Below are positions 1 through 7,551 of a stretch of DNA of 64,000 bases, piece by piece. The DNA lies in the NCBI GenBank assembly GCA_016124495.1, contig WGNP01000013.1:1-64000 (forward strand). Direction: 5' to 3'. The notes beneath the pieces are model-generated. The model saw only the letters and a list, made by a program, of their open reading frames with translations. It was not told the DNA's origin and did not search any database. Made by a program: the position numbers and the translations under genes. Every line of letters begins with the position of its first letter. Positions within the stretch are counted from its first letter, which is position 1. The DNA comes from Hyphomonas sp. (lineage in GTDB: Bacteria > Pseudomonadota > Alphaproteobacteria > Caulobacterales > Hyphomonadaceae).

Positions 1-133
1 CACGGTCTGCCTTGCTGCGGGCTACCGTCTCGGAATCTGTATGCAGGCTGATCCAGACCACGCCTCTCGGCTCAACCGCGCGATACCTTTGCGGCACCCG
101 GCGGCGCAGCTGGAACGTGCTCCCGCGTTTCAC
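1..133 (-). CDS. Site-specific integrase, N-terminal fragment (runs off the left edge)
   Basis: Read on the minus strand from about 133 to 1 this gives VKRGSTFQLRRRVPQRYR, then an ISLHTDS motif. That is the basic N-terminal domain (DUF6538-like) found at the start of many alphaproteobacterial tyrosine recombinases. The catalytic domain would lie outside the window. No ATG is available. GTG at 131-133 is the conservative start, but a GGAGG at 148-152 sits five bases before CTG at 140-142, which would give the family-typical LSIVKRGST start, so a rare CTG start is possible. The gene lies on the 3' side of tRNA-Ser(GGA), the usual place for an integrase using a tRNA attachment site. It was missed as an ORF because it is short here and lacks ATG. 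Family call fairly sure; function inferred. Confidence 0.66.
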   Translation of the reverse strand, partial: MKRGSTFQLRRRVPQRYRAVEPRGVVWISLHTDSETVARSKADR

Positions 134-170
134 GATCGACAGGCTCGCCTCCGTCACGCTTAGCGGACTT

Positions 171-206
171 TGTGCAGCAAAATGTGTAGCAAAATGTGCA
201 GCAGAT
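171..206. repeat. Three tandem 12-bp repeats between integrase start and tRNA-Ser
   Basis: TGTGCAGCAAAA (171-182), TGTGTAGCAAAA (183-194) and TGTGCAGCAGAT (195-206) follow one another without gaps. They lie just upstream of the integrase start and downstream of the tRNA 3' end. Such short direct repeats can be arm-type integrase binding sites or an operator for the integrase gene; which of these applies here is inference. Confidence 0.6.
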
Positions 207-293
207 CAAGTTCGAGCCTGTGCAGCGCGGTGCAAAATACCGCAGAAATTCAAGCGATTTCAGTGGGTTGTTGCTAGAGCTGTCTGGGGAGTC

Positions 294-383
294 TGGCGGA
301 GAGACAGGGATTCGAACCCTGGAGACGCGTTAACGTCTACACACTTTCCAGGCGTGCGCCATCGACCACTCGGCCACCTCTCC
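294..383 (-). tRNA. tRNA-Ser (anticodon GGA)
   Basis: The reverse complement folds as a class II tRNA with a 7-bp acceptor stem starting GGAGAGG, anticodon stem CACGC/GTGTG, anticodon loop CTGGAAA (anticodon GGA), a long variable arm as expected for tRNA-Ser, the T-loop TTCGAAT and an encoded CCA (294-296). It reads UCC and, by wobble, UCU codons. An integrase gene begins about 160 bases beyond its 3' end, so this tRNA is the likely attachment site of an element lying to the left. Confidence 0.95.
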
Positions 384-501
384 GTACGCCGCAGGCGGCG
401 AAGGCGAGCAGATAACGGATGATGTGGCCCCTCGCAAGCTTGTGATTGCCGCTTTGACCGTTCGAGCCCATATCTAGGCACGAAACAAGGGAACCGCGCT
501 G

Positions 502-1158
502 ATGTTCTTCTCCCGCAAGCCTGCCGCCCTGCCGACCCGCGAAACCGCCCTGCCCGGCCGCGCCCGGCCCATCCCCACCGCAGCGACCCATTTCGTCAAT
601 GGCCGCCCGATCCAGGCGGACGCACCGGCCGGTTATGAGACCGCAGTATTTGGCCTCGGCTGCTTCTGGGGCGCTGAGCGCATCTTCTGGCAGACCAGAG
701 GCGTCTGGCTGACCCGCGTCGGCTATGCTGGCGGCCTCACACCCAACCCCACCTACGAGGAAGTCTGCTCCGGCGGCACCGGCCATACCGAGATCGTCGA
801 GGTTATCTTCAACCCCGCCGAAGTCACCTTCACGGACCTGATGAAGCTCTTCCTCGAAAGCCATGATCCGACCCAGGGCATGCGCCAGGGCAACGATGTC
901 GGCACCCAGTACCGCTCGGCCGTCTACTTCACCAGCGCCGCGCAGGAAGCCAGCGCCCGCGCGATGATCGCCGCCTACAACACCGAACTCGTCGCCAATG
1001 GTCACCGCGCCCCGGTCACCACCGAACTCGGCGCCCGCGGCGATGTGTTCCTCGCCGAGGACTATCACCAGCAATACCTTGCCAAGAACCCTAACGGCTA
1101 TTGCGGCATCGGCGGCACGGGCGTCAGCTGCCCTCTGCCGCAAGTCGAAGCTGGCTGA
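502..1158 (+). CDS. msrA: Peptide-methionine (S)-S-oxide reductase MsrA
   Basis: Reduces methionine-S-sulfoxide in proteins and free methionine, using thioredoxin as electron donor; cytoplasmic repair of oxidative damage. The protein is 218 residues. The catalytic motif GCFWGAE carries the active Cys at about residue 54, and further family blocks follow: [23 protein letters not shown] and a [10 protein letters not shown] stretch. Two C-terminal cysteines (about 201 and 210, [12 protein letters not shown]) fit resolving cysteines. The roughly 45 residues before the core are longer than in minimal MsrA and look disordered rather than like a signal peptide. It stands alone, convergent with the gene at 1240-2307. 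Confidence 0.95.
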   Translation: MFFSRKPAALPTRETALPGRARPIPTAATHFVNGRPIQADAPAGYETAVFGLGCFWGAERIFWQTRGVWLTRVGYAGGLTPNPTYEEVCSGGTGHTEIVEVIFNPAEVTFTDLMKLFLESHDPTQGMRQGNDVGTQYRSAVYFTSAAQEASARAMIAAYNTELVANGHRAPVTTELGARGDVFLAEDYHQQYLAKNPNGYCGIGGTGVSCPLPQVEAG

Positions 1159-1239
1159 AGCCAGCCGGCCAGGCCGGACGGCTCAGCCTGAGCGACGTCG
1201 AAAGATGGGCCAAACCGCGCTGAAGCGGGGCGCCGGACC

Positions 1240-2307
1240 CTACGATCCGAAGTTCAGCGAGAACCGCTTGCGCGACTCGATCATCGCCTGAGCCTTGAAC
1301 AGCGCGTCCGAGGCCGATTGCGCACGCTGGATCACCGGGTCGCCACGCAGGCCTTCGACCGCTTGCGCCAGGTGGCTGATAGCTTCCTTGACCACTGCCT
1401 GGTCGAACTGTTTCTCGGCCCGCACGATCAGCGCGCGGCCAAGTTCCAGTTTCGCCTGGATGATGCGTCCGGTATCCGCAGTCAGCGTCGCCGCCTCGAG
1501 GTGCCCGCGCCGCATCGAGATCACCTTGTCGAGCGCCGACAGTTCGCCGAGTTCCTCGGCCACGCGGACACCGGCGGCGCAGAAATCCGCTTCGATCTCG
1601 TTGCGCAGCGTCTGCGAGACGGGAAGTTCATTCGCCAGCACGCTGTCGAGTTGGCTGGCCAGGTCACGGATTTTCTCGACGCGGAAGGCCTGCGGGTCCG
1701 AGAGGGCGGGCTGCAGATGCTTGGCGATCAGGTAGGCGGCGAGGCGCGCCACATCTTCGGTCTGCGCCTTGCGCGCGCCGGGCAGCGCGATGGTGAACAG
1801 GCGCGCGTCGGCGGGGGTCAAACCGCCGCCCCGGCTGAGGCCGTGTACTTCAAGGCCGCGCTCACCATTGCCCTGGCGGCTCGCCCAGACGAACAGGTCT
1901 GCATCGGCCTTGGCCATCCGCTTGCGCGCCCGGGCCACCGAGGCGGTGCCGAGGCCGCCCTTGATCCGGCCCATCGGGACAAGCGAAAACGGCGCGCCGA
2001 ACGAAAAGACCGGCAGATGGCGCGTCAATGCGCCGCCGAGCCATTTGGCGGTCCGCCTGCTGGCAGAACCAGCTGGACGGGCCAGAAGGATACGGAAACC
2101 GGGGGTCTTGCTGGCCTTGGCGCGGGCTGCCCGGCTGCCATTGGAGACGGCGCTGGCAAGGCGTCCGAGCCCGCGCAGCAGCATGACGACAAAACAAACC
2201 GCGCCCAGCATGGCCACAGCAGCGCCGAACAGGGCGAGCCATTCGGCGCCCGGCACGTTGGTTTTCAACCACTTGTCAGCTGTCTCAAGCCAACCGGCAA
2301 TCAACAT
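1240..2307 (-). CDS. Hypothetical membrane-anchored protein
   Basis: I do not recognise a family. The 355-residue protein has one clear transmembrane segment near the N terminus (about residues 24-45, WLALFGAAVAMLGAVCFVVM) followed by a basic linker (KASKTPGF). A long, mostly soluble region follows; its last 100 residues (from LDKVISMRRGHLEAAT onward) read as helical and TPR-like, ending in KAQAMIESRKRF. The topology suggests a short N-terminal anchor with a large cytoplasmic domain. The 18-bp sequence upstream of its start (2321-2338) is nearly repeated upstream of the unrelated coiled-coil membrane protein at 11422-13293, which may mean shared control. Confidence 0.7.
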   Translation of the reverse strand: MLIAGWLETADKWLKTNVPGAEWLALFGAAVAMLGAVCFVVMLLRGLGRLASAVSNGSRAARAKASKTPGFRILLARPAGSASRRTAKWLGGALTRHLPVFSFGAPFSLVPMGRIKGGLGTASVARARKRMAKADADLFVWASRQGNGERGLEVHGLSRGGGLTPADARLFTIALPGARKAQTEDVARLAAYLIAKHLQPALSDPQAFRVEKIRDLASQLDSVLANELPVSQTLRNEIEADFCAAGVRVAEELGELSALDKVISMRRGHLEAATLTADTGRIIQAKLELGRALIVRAEKQFDQAVVKEAISHLAQAVEGLRGDPVIQRAQSASDALFKAQAMIESRKRFSLNFGS

Positions 2308-2320
2308 CTCAGCTACCCTC

Positions 2321-2338
2321 TAATGCCTCAAGGCGATA
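2321..2338 (-). promoter_or_regulatory. Candidate shared upstream motif, copy 1
   Basis: The plus-strand sequence TAATGCCTCAAGGCGATA lies 14 bp before the start of the gene at 1240-2307. It matches a site at 13342-13359 at 16 of 18 positions. The core GCCTCAAGGC is palindromic, which suits an operator. It is too close to the start codon to be a -35 box for that gene. Confidence 0.25.
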
Positions 2339-2396
2339 CGTTTCTTACCAAATCCTTGCAACAGTGAAACTCTGTATTCTCAGGACCCTACCCATC

Positions 2397-3233
2397 TTGC
2401 GCACCCGCTTCGCCCCTTCCCCTACCGGCCGCCTGCATCTTGGGCATGCTGCCTCGGCCTTTGCGGTCTGGGACGCCGCCCGCACCGAAGGCGGCGAAGT
2501 GCGGCTCCGGATCGAGGATATCGACCAGACTCGCTGCCGCCCGGAGTTCGAGGCTTCCCTAATGGAAGACCTGGCCTGGCTGGGACTGGACTGGAGCGGC
2601 GAGGTGCGCCGCCAGTCAGACCATTTCGCGGACTACAGCAAAGTTCTCAACGCCCTTCGCGCGCAGGGACTTGTTTATCGCTGCTTTCTCACCCGGCGCG
2701 AGATCGCCGCACGCCTGCCCGCCGGGGCCGACCCTGACGAAGGCGGCCTTGTCAGCCACCCCCTCGGCCCGGCGAAAGAAGCCGAACGCCTCGCCCACAA
2801 CGCCCCCTATGCCTGGCGCCTGTCGATGGACGCTGCCCGGGACACGCTCGGCCCGCTGTTCCGCGACCTTGCCTATGCCGAATGGGCCCAAACCGGCCCC
2901 CGCACCATTTCCGCCCGGCCGGACCGGTTCGGCGATGTCGTCCTCGCCCGCAAGGACACGCCTGCAAGCTACCACCTTGCCTGCTGCCATGATGATGCAC
3001 TGCAAGGCGTCACGCACGTCATCCGCGGCGAAGACCTGCGCGAGGTGACCGCCATCCACGTCCTGCTTCAGGCACTGATGGGCTGGCCTTCGCCCGTCTA
3101 CCGCTTCCATCCGCTGATCCTGGGCCCGGACGGCAAGAAACTCTCCAAACGCTTCGGCGACAAGAGCCTCGCCGACTACCGCAAAGAAGGGATGACGCCG
3201 GACGATATTCGCGCGATGACCCGCGCTGCATGA
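2397..3233 (+). CDS. gluQ: Glutamyl-Q tRNA(Asp) synthetase (GluQRS)
   Basis: A truncated paralogue of glutamyl-tRNA synthetase that attaches glutamate to the queuosine base of tRNA(Asp). The catalytic-domain motifs are clear: FAPSPTGRLHLGHA (HIGH-type) at the N terminus and KKLSKR near the C terminus, with no anticodon-binding domain; about 278 residues is normal for the family. The zinc-binding cysteines of the enteric enzyme are mostly absent (YRCFLTRREI where CxC is expected), which is common in related proteins. Start: TTG at 2397 gives the family-typical LRTRFAPSP start. A GTG at 2364 is also open, but the 11 codons it adds are rich in codons rare here. Its stop overlaps the next gene start by 4 bp (ATGA), so the two are probably co-transcribed. 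Confidence 0.88.
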   Translation: MRTRFAPSPTGRLHLGHAASAFAVWDAARTEGGEVRLRIEDIDQTRCRPEFEASLMEDLAWLGLDWSGEVRRQSDHFADYSKVLNALRAQGLVYRCFLTRREIAARLPAGADPDEGGLVSHPLGPAKEAERLAHNAPYAWRLSMDAARDTLGPLFRDLAYAEWAQTGPRTISARPDRFGDVVLARKDTPASYHLACCHDDALQGVTHVIRGEDLREVTAIHVLLQALMGWPSPVYRFHPLILGPDGKKLSKRFGDKSLADYRKEGMTPDDIRAMTRAA

Positions 3234-4147
3234 CCAACGCCGTTCCCCAGCCTCGCCCCGTCCTCCAGCCGCACCCCTGGCTCGGCCCGCTGATGGTGCT
3301 CGGCGGCGGCATCGCGCTCGGCTTCGCGCCGATCGGCCTGCGTCTCGGCCTTCATGAACTCGGCCCCCAGGCCATCGCCTTCTGGCGCTACCTCTTCGCC
3401 GTGCCGATGCTGCTGATCCTCGTCCTAGCGGTCGACCGCCGCCTGCCCGCGACACCCAATATCGCCGTCTTCCTCGCCGCGCTCTTCTTCACGCTCGATA
3501 TGGCGCTCTGGCACTGGGCCCTGACAATGACGAGCGTCTCGAACGCCACGTTCATCGTCAATCTGGGTAACGTCCTCGTCGGCCTCGCCGCCTGGGCCTT
3601 CCTGAAAGAGCGCCCCGGCCTCAACTGGGCACTCGCCGCCGGTCTCGCCATCCTCGGCGCCGCCGCCTTGTCCCTCGGCGGAGACGGAACGCATCCCGGC
3701 GCGCTGCGCGGCGATCTCTTCGCGCTGGCGGCCGCAGTCTTCGTTTCCTTCTACATGCTGTTCTCGAAACTCGCCCGCCGCACGCTGGGCGGCCTTGAAG
3801 CGATGTTCTGGCTGAGCGTCTTCGAAACGGCCCTCGCCTTTTTCGTGGTGCTGCTTTCGGGCGAGGATTTCATGCCGAAAACGCCCACTGGTTTCCTCGC
3901 GCCCCTCGCACTGGCCATCGTCGTGCAGGTCGCAGGCCAGGGCCTGATAATCTCCGGCCTCGGCTCCACTGACACAGCCGTCGCCGGCATCCTCGTTCTC
4001 GCCCAGCCGGTCGTCGCCGCCGCGATATCCTGGTCCCTGTTCAAGGAACCGCTGAGCACGATCCAGGCCGCCGGCGCGGCTGCGATCCTTGTTGCTGTCT
4101 GGCTTGCCCAGCAGAAACAGCGAACCCGGCCCCTGCCGGCCGCGTGA
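3230..4147 (+). CDS. EamA/DMT-family transporter
   Basis: A 305-residue inner-membrane protein with about ten hydrophobic helices in two homologous halves, typical of the drug/metabolite transporter superfamily (EamA). Recognisable family features are APIGLRLGLHELGPQAIAFWRYLFA in the first half and a second half ending in AQPVVAAAISWSLFKEPLS, followed by a last helix and a basic tail (QQKQRTRP). The substrate cannot be told from sequence; members export amino acids, metabolites or drugs. The start overlaps the gluQRS stop by 4 bp, giving a two-gene unit, though a functional link to tRNA modification is not evident. Confidence 0.9.
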   Translation: MTNAVPQPRPVLQPHPWLGPLMVLGGGIALGFAPIGLRLGLHELGPQAIAFWRYLFAVPMLLILVLAVDRRLPATPNIAVFLAALFFTLDMALWHWALTMTSVSNATFIVNLGNVLVGLAAWAFLKERPGLNWALAAGLAILGAAALSLGGDGTHPGALRGDLFALAAAVFVSFYMLFSKLARRTLGGLEAMFWLSVFETALAFFVVLLSGEDFMPKTPTGFLAPLALAIVVQVAGQGLIISGLGSTDTAVAGILVLAQPVVAAAISWSLFKEPLSTIQAAGAAAILVAVWLAQQKQRTRPLPAA

Positions 4148-4210
4148 CGGGTCGCAACAGTCACGAAGCTGGGCTATGGCGTCAGGACAGATACTGACCG
4201 GAGCCGATCC

Positions 4211-5797
4211 ATGCGCCCATCCCTTGCCGCCCTCGCCGCCAGCCTCACCGTCCTCGCCGCTTGCGCAACCCCGCCCGAAGCCGCCGCGCCGCAGGCAGAC
4301 GCACAACTTGTCCAGGCCCGAGAACCCGTAACGCCGGTCCAGTCCGCTGACGCCTATTACACCAGCGCTGCCGCCGCCGTGGACGCCCGCATCGCGGCGC
4401 GCGGCGCAAAACCCGCAAAGAACGTCATCCTCTTCATCGGCGACGGCATGGGCATTTCCACCATCACCGCCGCGCGCATCTATGCCGGCCAGTCCGCGGG
4501 CCAAGACGGCGAGAGCCACCACCTGGCGATGGACGACCTGCCGTATTCGGCCCTCTCCAAGACCTACAGCCACAATTTCCAGATCGCCGATTCGGCCGGC
4601 ACCGCCGTCGCAATGGTCAGCGGCATCAAGACCCTCTCAGGCGTCCTCGGCGTCAACAGCAGCGTCAGCTATGGCAACTGCGCCAGTGTTCCGGGCACGG
4701 AAGTTGACACACTGTTCGAACTTGCCGCCCGCGCCGGCCTCTCCACCGGCCTTGTCTCGACCGCCCGCATCACCCACGCGACGCCCGCCTCCGCCTTCGC
4801 CAAGGTGCCGCTGCGCGACTGGGAAGCCGACAGTGACATGAAGGGCGCGTCTTCCGATACCTGCAAAGACATCGCCCGCCAGCTGATCGAATGGCCGGAA
4901 GGCAGCTTTGACATCCTTCTCGGCGGCGGGCGCTCGAAATTCCTTACGAAGGAAACACCGGACCCGGAATATGACGGCAAGACCGGCGACCGCACCGATG
5001 GCCGCAACCTGACCGAAGAATGGACCGCCAAGTCACCCGACCACAAGTTCGCCTTCGACAAGGCCGGCTTCGATGCGACCGATTTCACCACTGGCGTCAA
5101 GCTGCTCGGCCTGTTCGAGCCGTCCCATATGCAGTACGAACTTGACCGCGAAGCTGACAAGGCGGGCGAACCCCACATCGCCGACATGACCCGGGCTGCG
5201 ATCACGCGCCTGTCGCAGGACGAGGACGGCTATGTCCTGATGGTCGAAGGCGGGCGCATCGACCACGGACATCATGCCGGCAATGCGATCCGCGCGCTGG
5301 AAGACGCGATGGCCTTCGACGCCGCGATCGCCACCGCGCTCGAAATGACCAACCCGGAAGAGACGCTGATCATCGTGACGGCTGATCATTCGCACACGCT
5401 GACGATTGCCGGCTATGCGCAGCGGAACAACCCGATCCTCGGCATCTCCGCCTCAGGCATTGGCGGCGAAGGCGGCTCCACCGGCGCCGACGGTCTTCCG
5501 TACACGACGCTTGGCTATGCTAACGGCCCTGGCGCCTGCCGCGAGAACGGCAAGGATGCCGAGGGCAAACCGGTCTTCGACTGCAACCGCCAGGATCTGA
5601 CCGGCGTCAACACGCTGGCGCCGGATTTCCGCCAGCCGGCTCTCGTGCCGATGTACTCGGAAACACATGGCGGCGAGGACGTCGCCGCCCTCGCCTCCGG
5701 TCCGGGCGCAAACCTCGTCACCGGCGTCATCGAGCAGAACGAACTCTTCCACGTCATGGGCCGCGCCCTTGGCCTGATCCCGGCCCCGACATACTAA
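4211..5797 (+). CDS. Alkaline phosphatase, predicted lipoprotein
   Basis: Periplasmic phosphomonoesterase of the PhoA family, 528 residues. The N terminus is a lipoprotein signal (TVLAACAT, Cys at about 18), so it is probably membrane-tethered rather than soluble. Metal and active-site motifs are intact: FIGDGMG (about 76-82), DSAGTA with nucleophile Ser about 128, EGGRIDHGHH (about 346-355), TADHSH (about 390-395) and ETHGGEDVA near the C terminus. These supply the two zinc sites and one magnesium site. The enzyme releases phosphate from organic phosphoesters; family members are usually induced by phosphate limitation, but I see no clear Pho box here. Monocistronic by spacing. Confidence 0.93.
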   Translation: MRPSLAALAASLTVLAACATPPEAAAPQADAQLVQAREPVTPVQSADAYYTSAAAAVDARIAARGAKPAKNVILFIGDGMGISTITAARIYAGQSAGQDGESHHLAMDDLPYSALSKTYSHNFQIADSAGTAVAMVSGIKTLSGVLGVNSSVSYGNCASVPGTEVDTLFELAARAGLSTGLVSTARITHATPASAFAKVPLRDWEADSDMKGASSDTCKDIARQLIEWPEGSFDILLGGGRSKFLTKETPDPEYDGKTGDRTDGRNLTEEWTAKSPDHKFAFDKAGFDATDFTTGVKLLGLFEPSHMQYELDREADKAGEPHIADMTRAAITRLSQDEDGYVLMVEGGRIDHGHHAGNAIRALEDAMAFDAAIATALEMTNPEETLIIVTADHSHTLTIAGYAQRNNPILGISASGIGGEGGSTGADGLPYTTLGYANGPGACRENGKDAEGKPVFDCNRQDLTGVNTLAPDFRQPALVPMYSETHGGEDVAALASGPGANLVTGVIEQNELFHVMGRALGLIPAPTY

Positions 5798-5813
5798 TCC
5801 GCCAGGGCGCGGA

Positions 5814-6099
5814 CTATTTCGAGAAGATCGCCGCGGCGTCGAAATACTCGCGCCATAAGGTGATCCGCCTGTTCTCGACCACCCAGACGCCCGCTGCCGG
5901 CAACTCGGCCCAGCCGGTGGCGAGAAGAACGCCTCCAGCACCCCGCGCACCCCGGCCGGGCCAATGGCCTTGCCCATCGGCATGTTCCCGCAGGCCAGCC
6001 TTCCGCGATCAGCGTCATCGCTGCGTCATAGCCGAAGGCGGTGGCGGCATTCAGAAAGGCATGCACCGTCTAAGCAGCAGACATGCGGGTCGTCGTCAT
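5814..6099 (-). pseudogene. Decayed SnoaL-like / limonene-1,2-epoxide hydrolase family gene
   Basis: An original start ATG (6097-6099) with a good GGAG ribosome site is still visible, followed by MTTTRMSAA and an in-frame TAG. Reading on gives VHAFLNAATAFGYDAAMTLI in the first frame, then MPMGKAIGPAGVRGVLEAFF in a second frame, then VVENRRITLWREYFDAAAIF in a third, ending at a stop at 5814-5816. This order, with the ITLWREYFD block at the end, is that of the NTF2-fold epoxide-hydrolase-like family (about 120-130 residues). Roughly 30 codons are missing between the second and third pieces. One nonsense codon plus two frame changes and a deletion make it a true pseudogene. Confidence 0.75.
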
Positions 6100-6122
6100 G
6101 TCAGGTCTCCTTAGCCCGGGGC

Positions 6123-6548
6123 TCAGTGAGCGGACTTAAGTGCGCCGCTGGCCAGCAGCGGCACCATGAGCAGGATCACCAGCACTATGTTCGACACCGC
6201 GTTGAGCGCAAAACCGGTCGAAACTGAGAACGCGCTGTCGATCACGAACCATATCAGCATCGCCGTCGTCAGCCCGCGCCAGGCGGGCGCGCCGGCCGCA
6301 TGGATCGCCGGCAGCAGGAAAAGGATCGTAAAGCCCCATCCGAGCGTCACGGCGCCCATCAGGGCCACCGAAAAACGCATGCCGGGCGGATCAAAATAGC
6401 CAGCCTCCACTTGCGCGCCGCCGATCAGGCTGAACGCAAGACCCGCGATACCCTCCGTTGCCGGAAGCCCCGCGGTCGCCAGCACCGCGCCAAAAATAAT
6501 GACGCCCCAGCACCAGAGCGTGATCCATGTTTTCCAAAGCCCGGTCAT
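6123..6548 (-). CDS. Hypothetical four-helix membrane protein
   Basis: A 141-residue protein with four strongly hydrophobic segments and short loops (WCWGVIIFGAVLATAGL; SVALMGAVTLGWGFTILFLL; GLTTAMLIWFVIDSAFSV; VSNIVLVILLMVPLLASG). Start chosen at ATG 6546-6548 because GGAGAG lies a few bases upstream; a longer reading frame exists but lacks a ribosome site. It is divergent from the XRE regulator at 6656, 107 bp away, so the regulator may control it. Family not identified; it looks like the small uncharacterised integral membrane proteins common next to such regulators. Confidence 0.72.
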   Translation of the reverse strand: MTGLWKTWITLWCWGVIIFGAVLATAGLPATEGIAGLAFSLIGGAQVEAGYFDPPGMRFSVALMGAVTLGWGFTILFLLPAIHAAGAPAWRGLTTAMLIWFVIDSAFSVSTGFALNAVSNIVLVILLMVPLLASGALKSAH

Positions 6549-6655
6549 GCGTCTCTCCTGCCTTGATGTTGCTGCATCCTGGCCCCGGCGGCGTAAGCTG
6601 CGCAATTACCTGCGAGGTCATGGACTCGCGCGCGCGTGCCTGCGAGCATAAACCC

Positions 6656-7459
6656 ATGAGCCTGCGTAACCCCGCCCTGCCCGCTGCCGAAAGCGATGCC
6701 TTTGCCGCCCTCCTGCGCCGTTTCCGCGCCGCGCGCCGGATGAGCCAGCTGGACCTCGCTCTCGATTGCGATGTCTCCCCCCGCCATCTCTCCTTCCTTG
6801 AAACCGGCCGCGCCAAGCCGAGCCGCGAGATGGTGCTGCAGATTTGCGAAGGGCTCACCCTCCCCCTCGGCAGCCAGAACGCACTTCTCAAGGCGGCCGG
6901 TTATGCCGCCGTCTTCCCGGATTCTCCGCTCGAGTCCGAAGCGCTCGGCCCCTTCCGCGTCGTGCTCAGGGAAATGATGGACCGGCACGCCCCCTGGCCA
7001 GCCATCCTGTGCGACCGCCACTGGCGCGTGCGCGGCACCAATGCCACCGCCGCCGCCTTGCTCACGCCGCTGCAAGCCGAGGCCGGCGAGACCAGCCTCG
7101 TCCGCATACTGACGGACAATCCCGCCGCCGAAGCGATGATCGCCAACCTGCCGGAAGTCGTCCACGAGATGCGCGGCCGCATCGCCCTCGAAGCCCTTGA
7201 AGCGGCGGGCGACCTGGTCCTGCGCGACCTGCTCACCGCCCTCGACGCCGCCAGCCTGCGCCACCCCCTGCCCGGCGGCGTACACCGCCGGCCGCTTGTG
7301 CCCCTGATCATCAACGTGCCCCGCGGCCAGCTGAGCTTTCTCTCCACCATAGCCCATTTCGGCACCAGCGAAGACGTCACCATCCGCGACCTGCGCCTCG
7401 AACTCCTGTTTCCGGCGGATGACTTTACGCGCACGGCGCTGAAGGCGATGGCGAGCTAA
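6656..7459 (+). CDS. XRE-family transcriptional regulator with MmyB-like ligand domain
   Basis: A 267-residue regulator. An N-terminal helix-turn-helix of the XRE type (LLRRFRAARRMSQLDLALDCDVSPRHLSFLETGRAKPS, about residues 16-55) is followed by the MmyB/PAS-like domain with the WPAILCDRHWRVRGTNATAAAL block typical of small-ligand-binding members of this family. Start at 6656 puts the HTH at the usual position; the open frame upstream is antisense to the neighbouring membrane gene. The divergent arrangement suggests it regulates itself and the membrane protein. Ligand unknown. Confidence 0.9.
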   Translation: MSLRNPALPAAESDAFAALLRRFRAARRMSQLDLALDCDVSPRHLSFLETGRAKPSREMVLQICEGLTLPLGSQNALLKAAGYAAVFPDSPLESEALGPFRVVLREMMDRHAPWPAILCDRHWRVRGTNATAAALLTPLQAEAGETSLVRILTDNPAAEAMIANLPEVVHEMRGRIALEALEAAGDLVLRDLLTALDAASLRHPLPGGVHRRPLVPLIINVPRGQLSFLSTIAHFGTSEDVTIRDLRLELLFPADDFTRTALKAMAS

Positions 7460-7551
7460 CGCAGCGTCACTCTGGTCAATGCCCCCACCTTGCGCGACAC
7501 TTGCCGTAACAGCCTGAAAACAGGCGGCCAGAAAACCGGAGGAAACACGCC

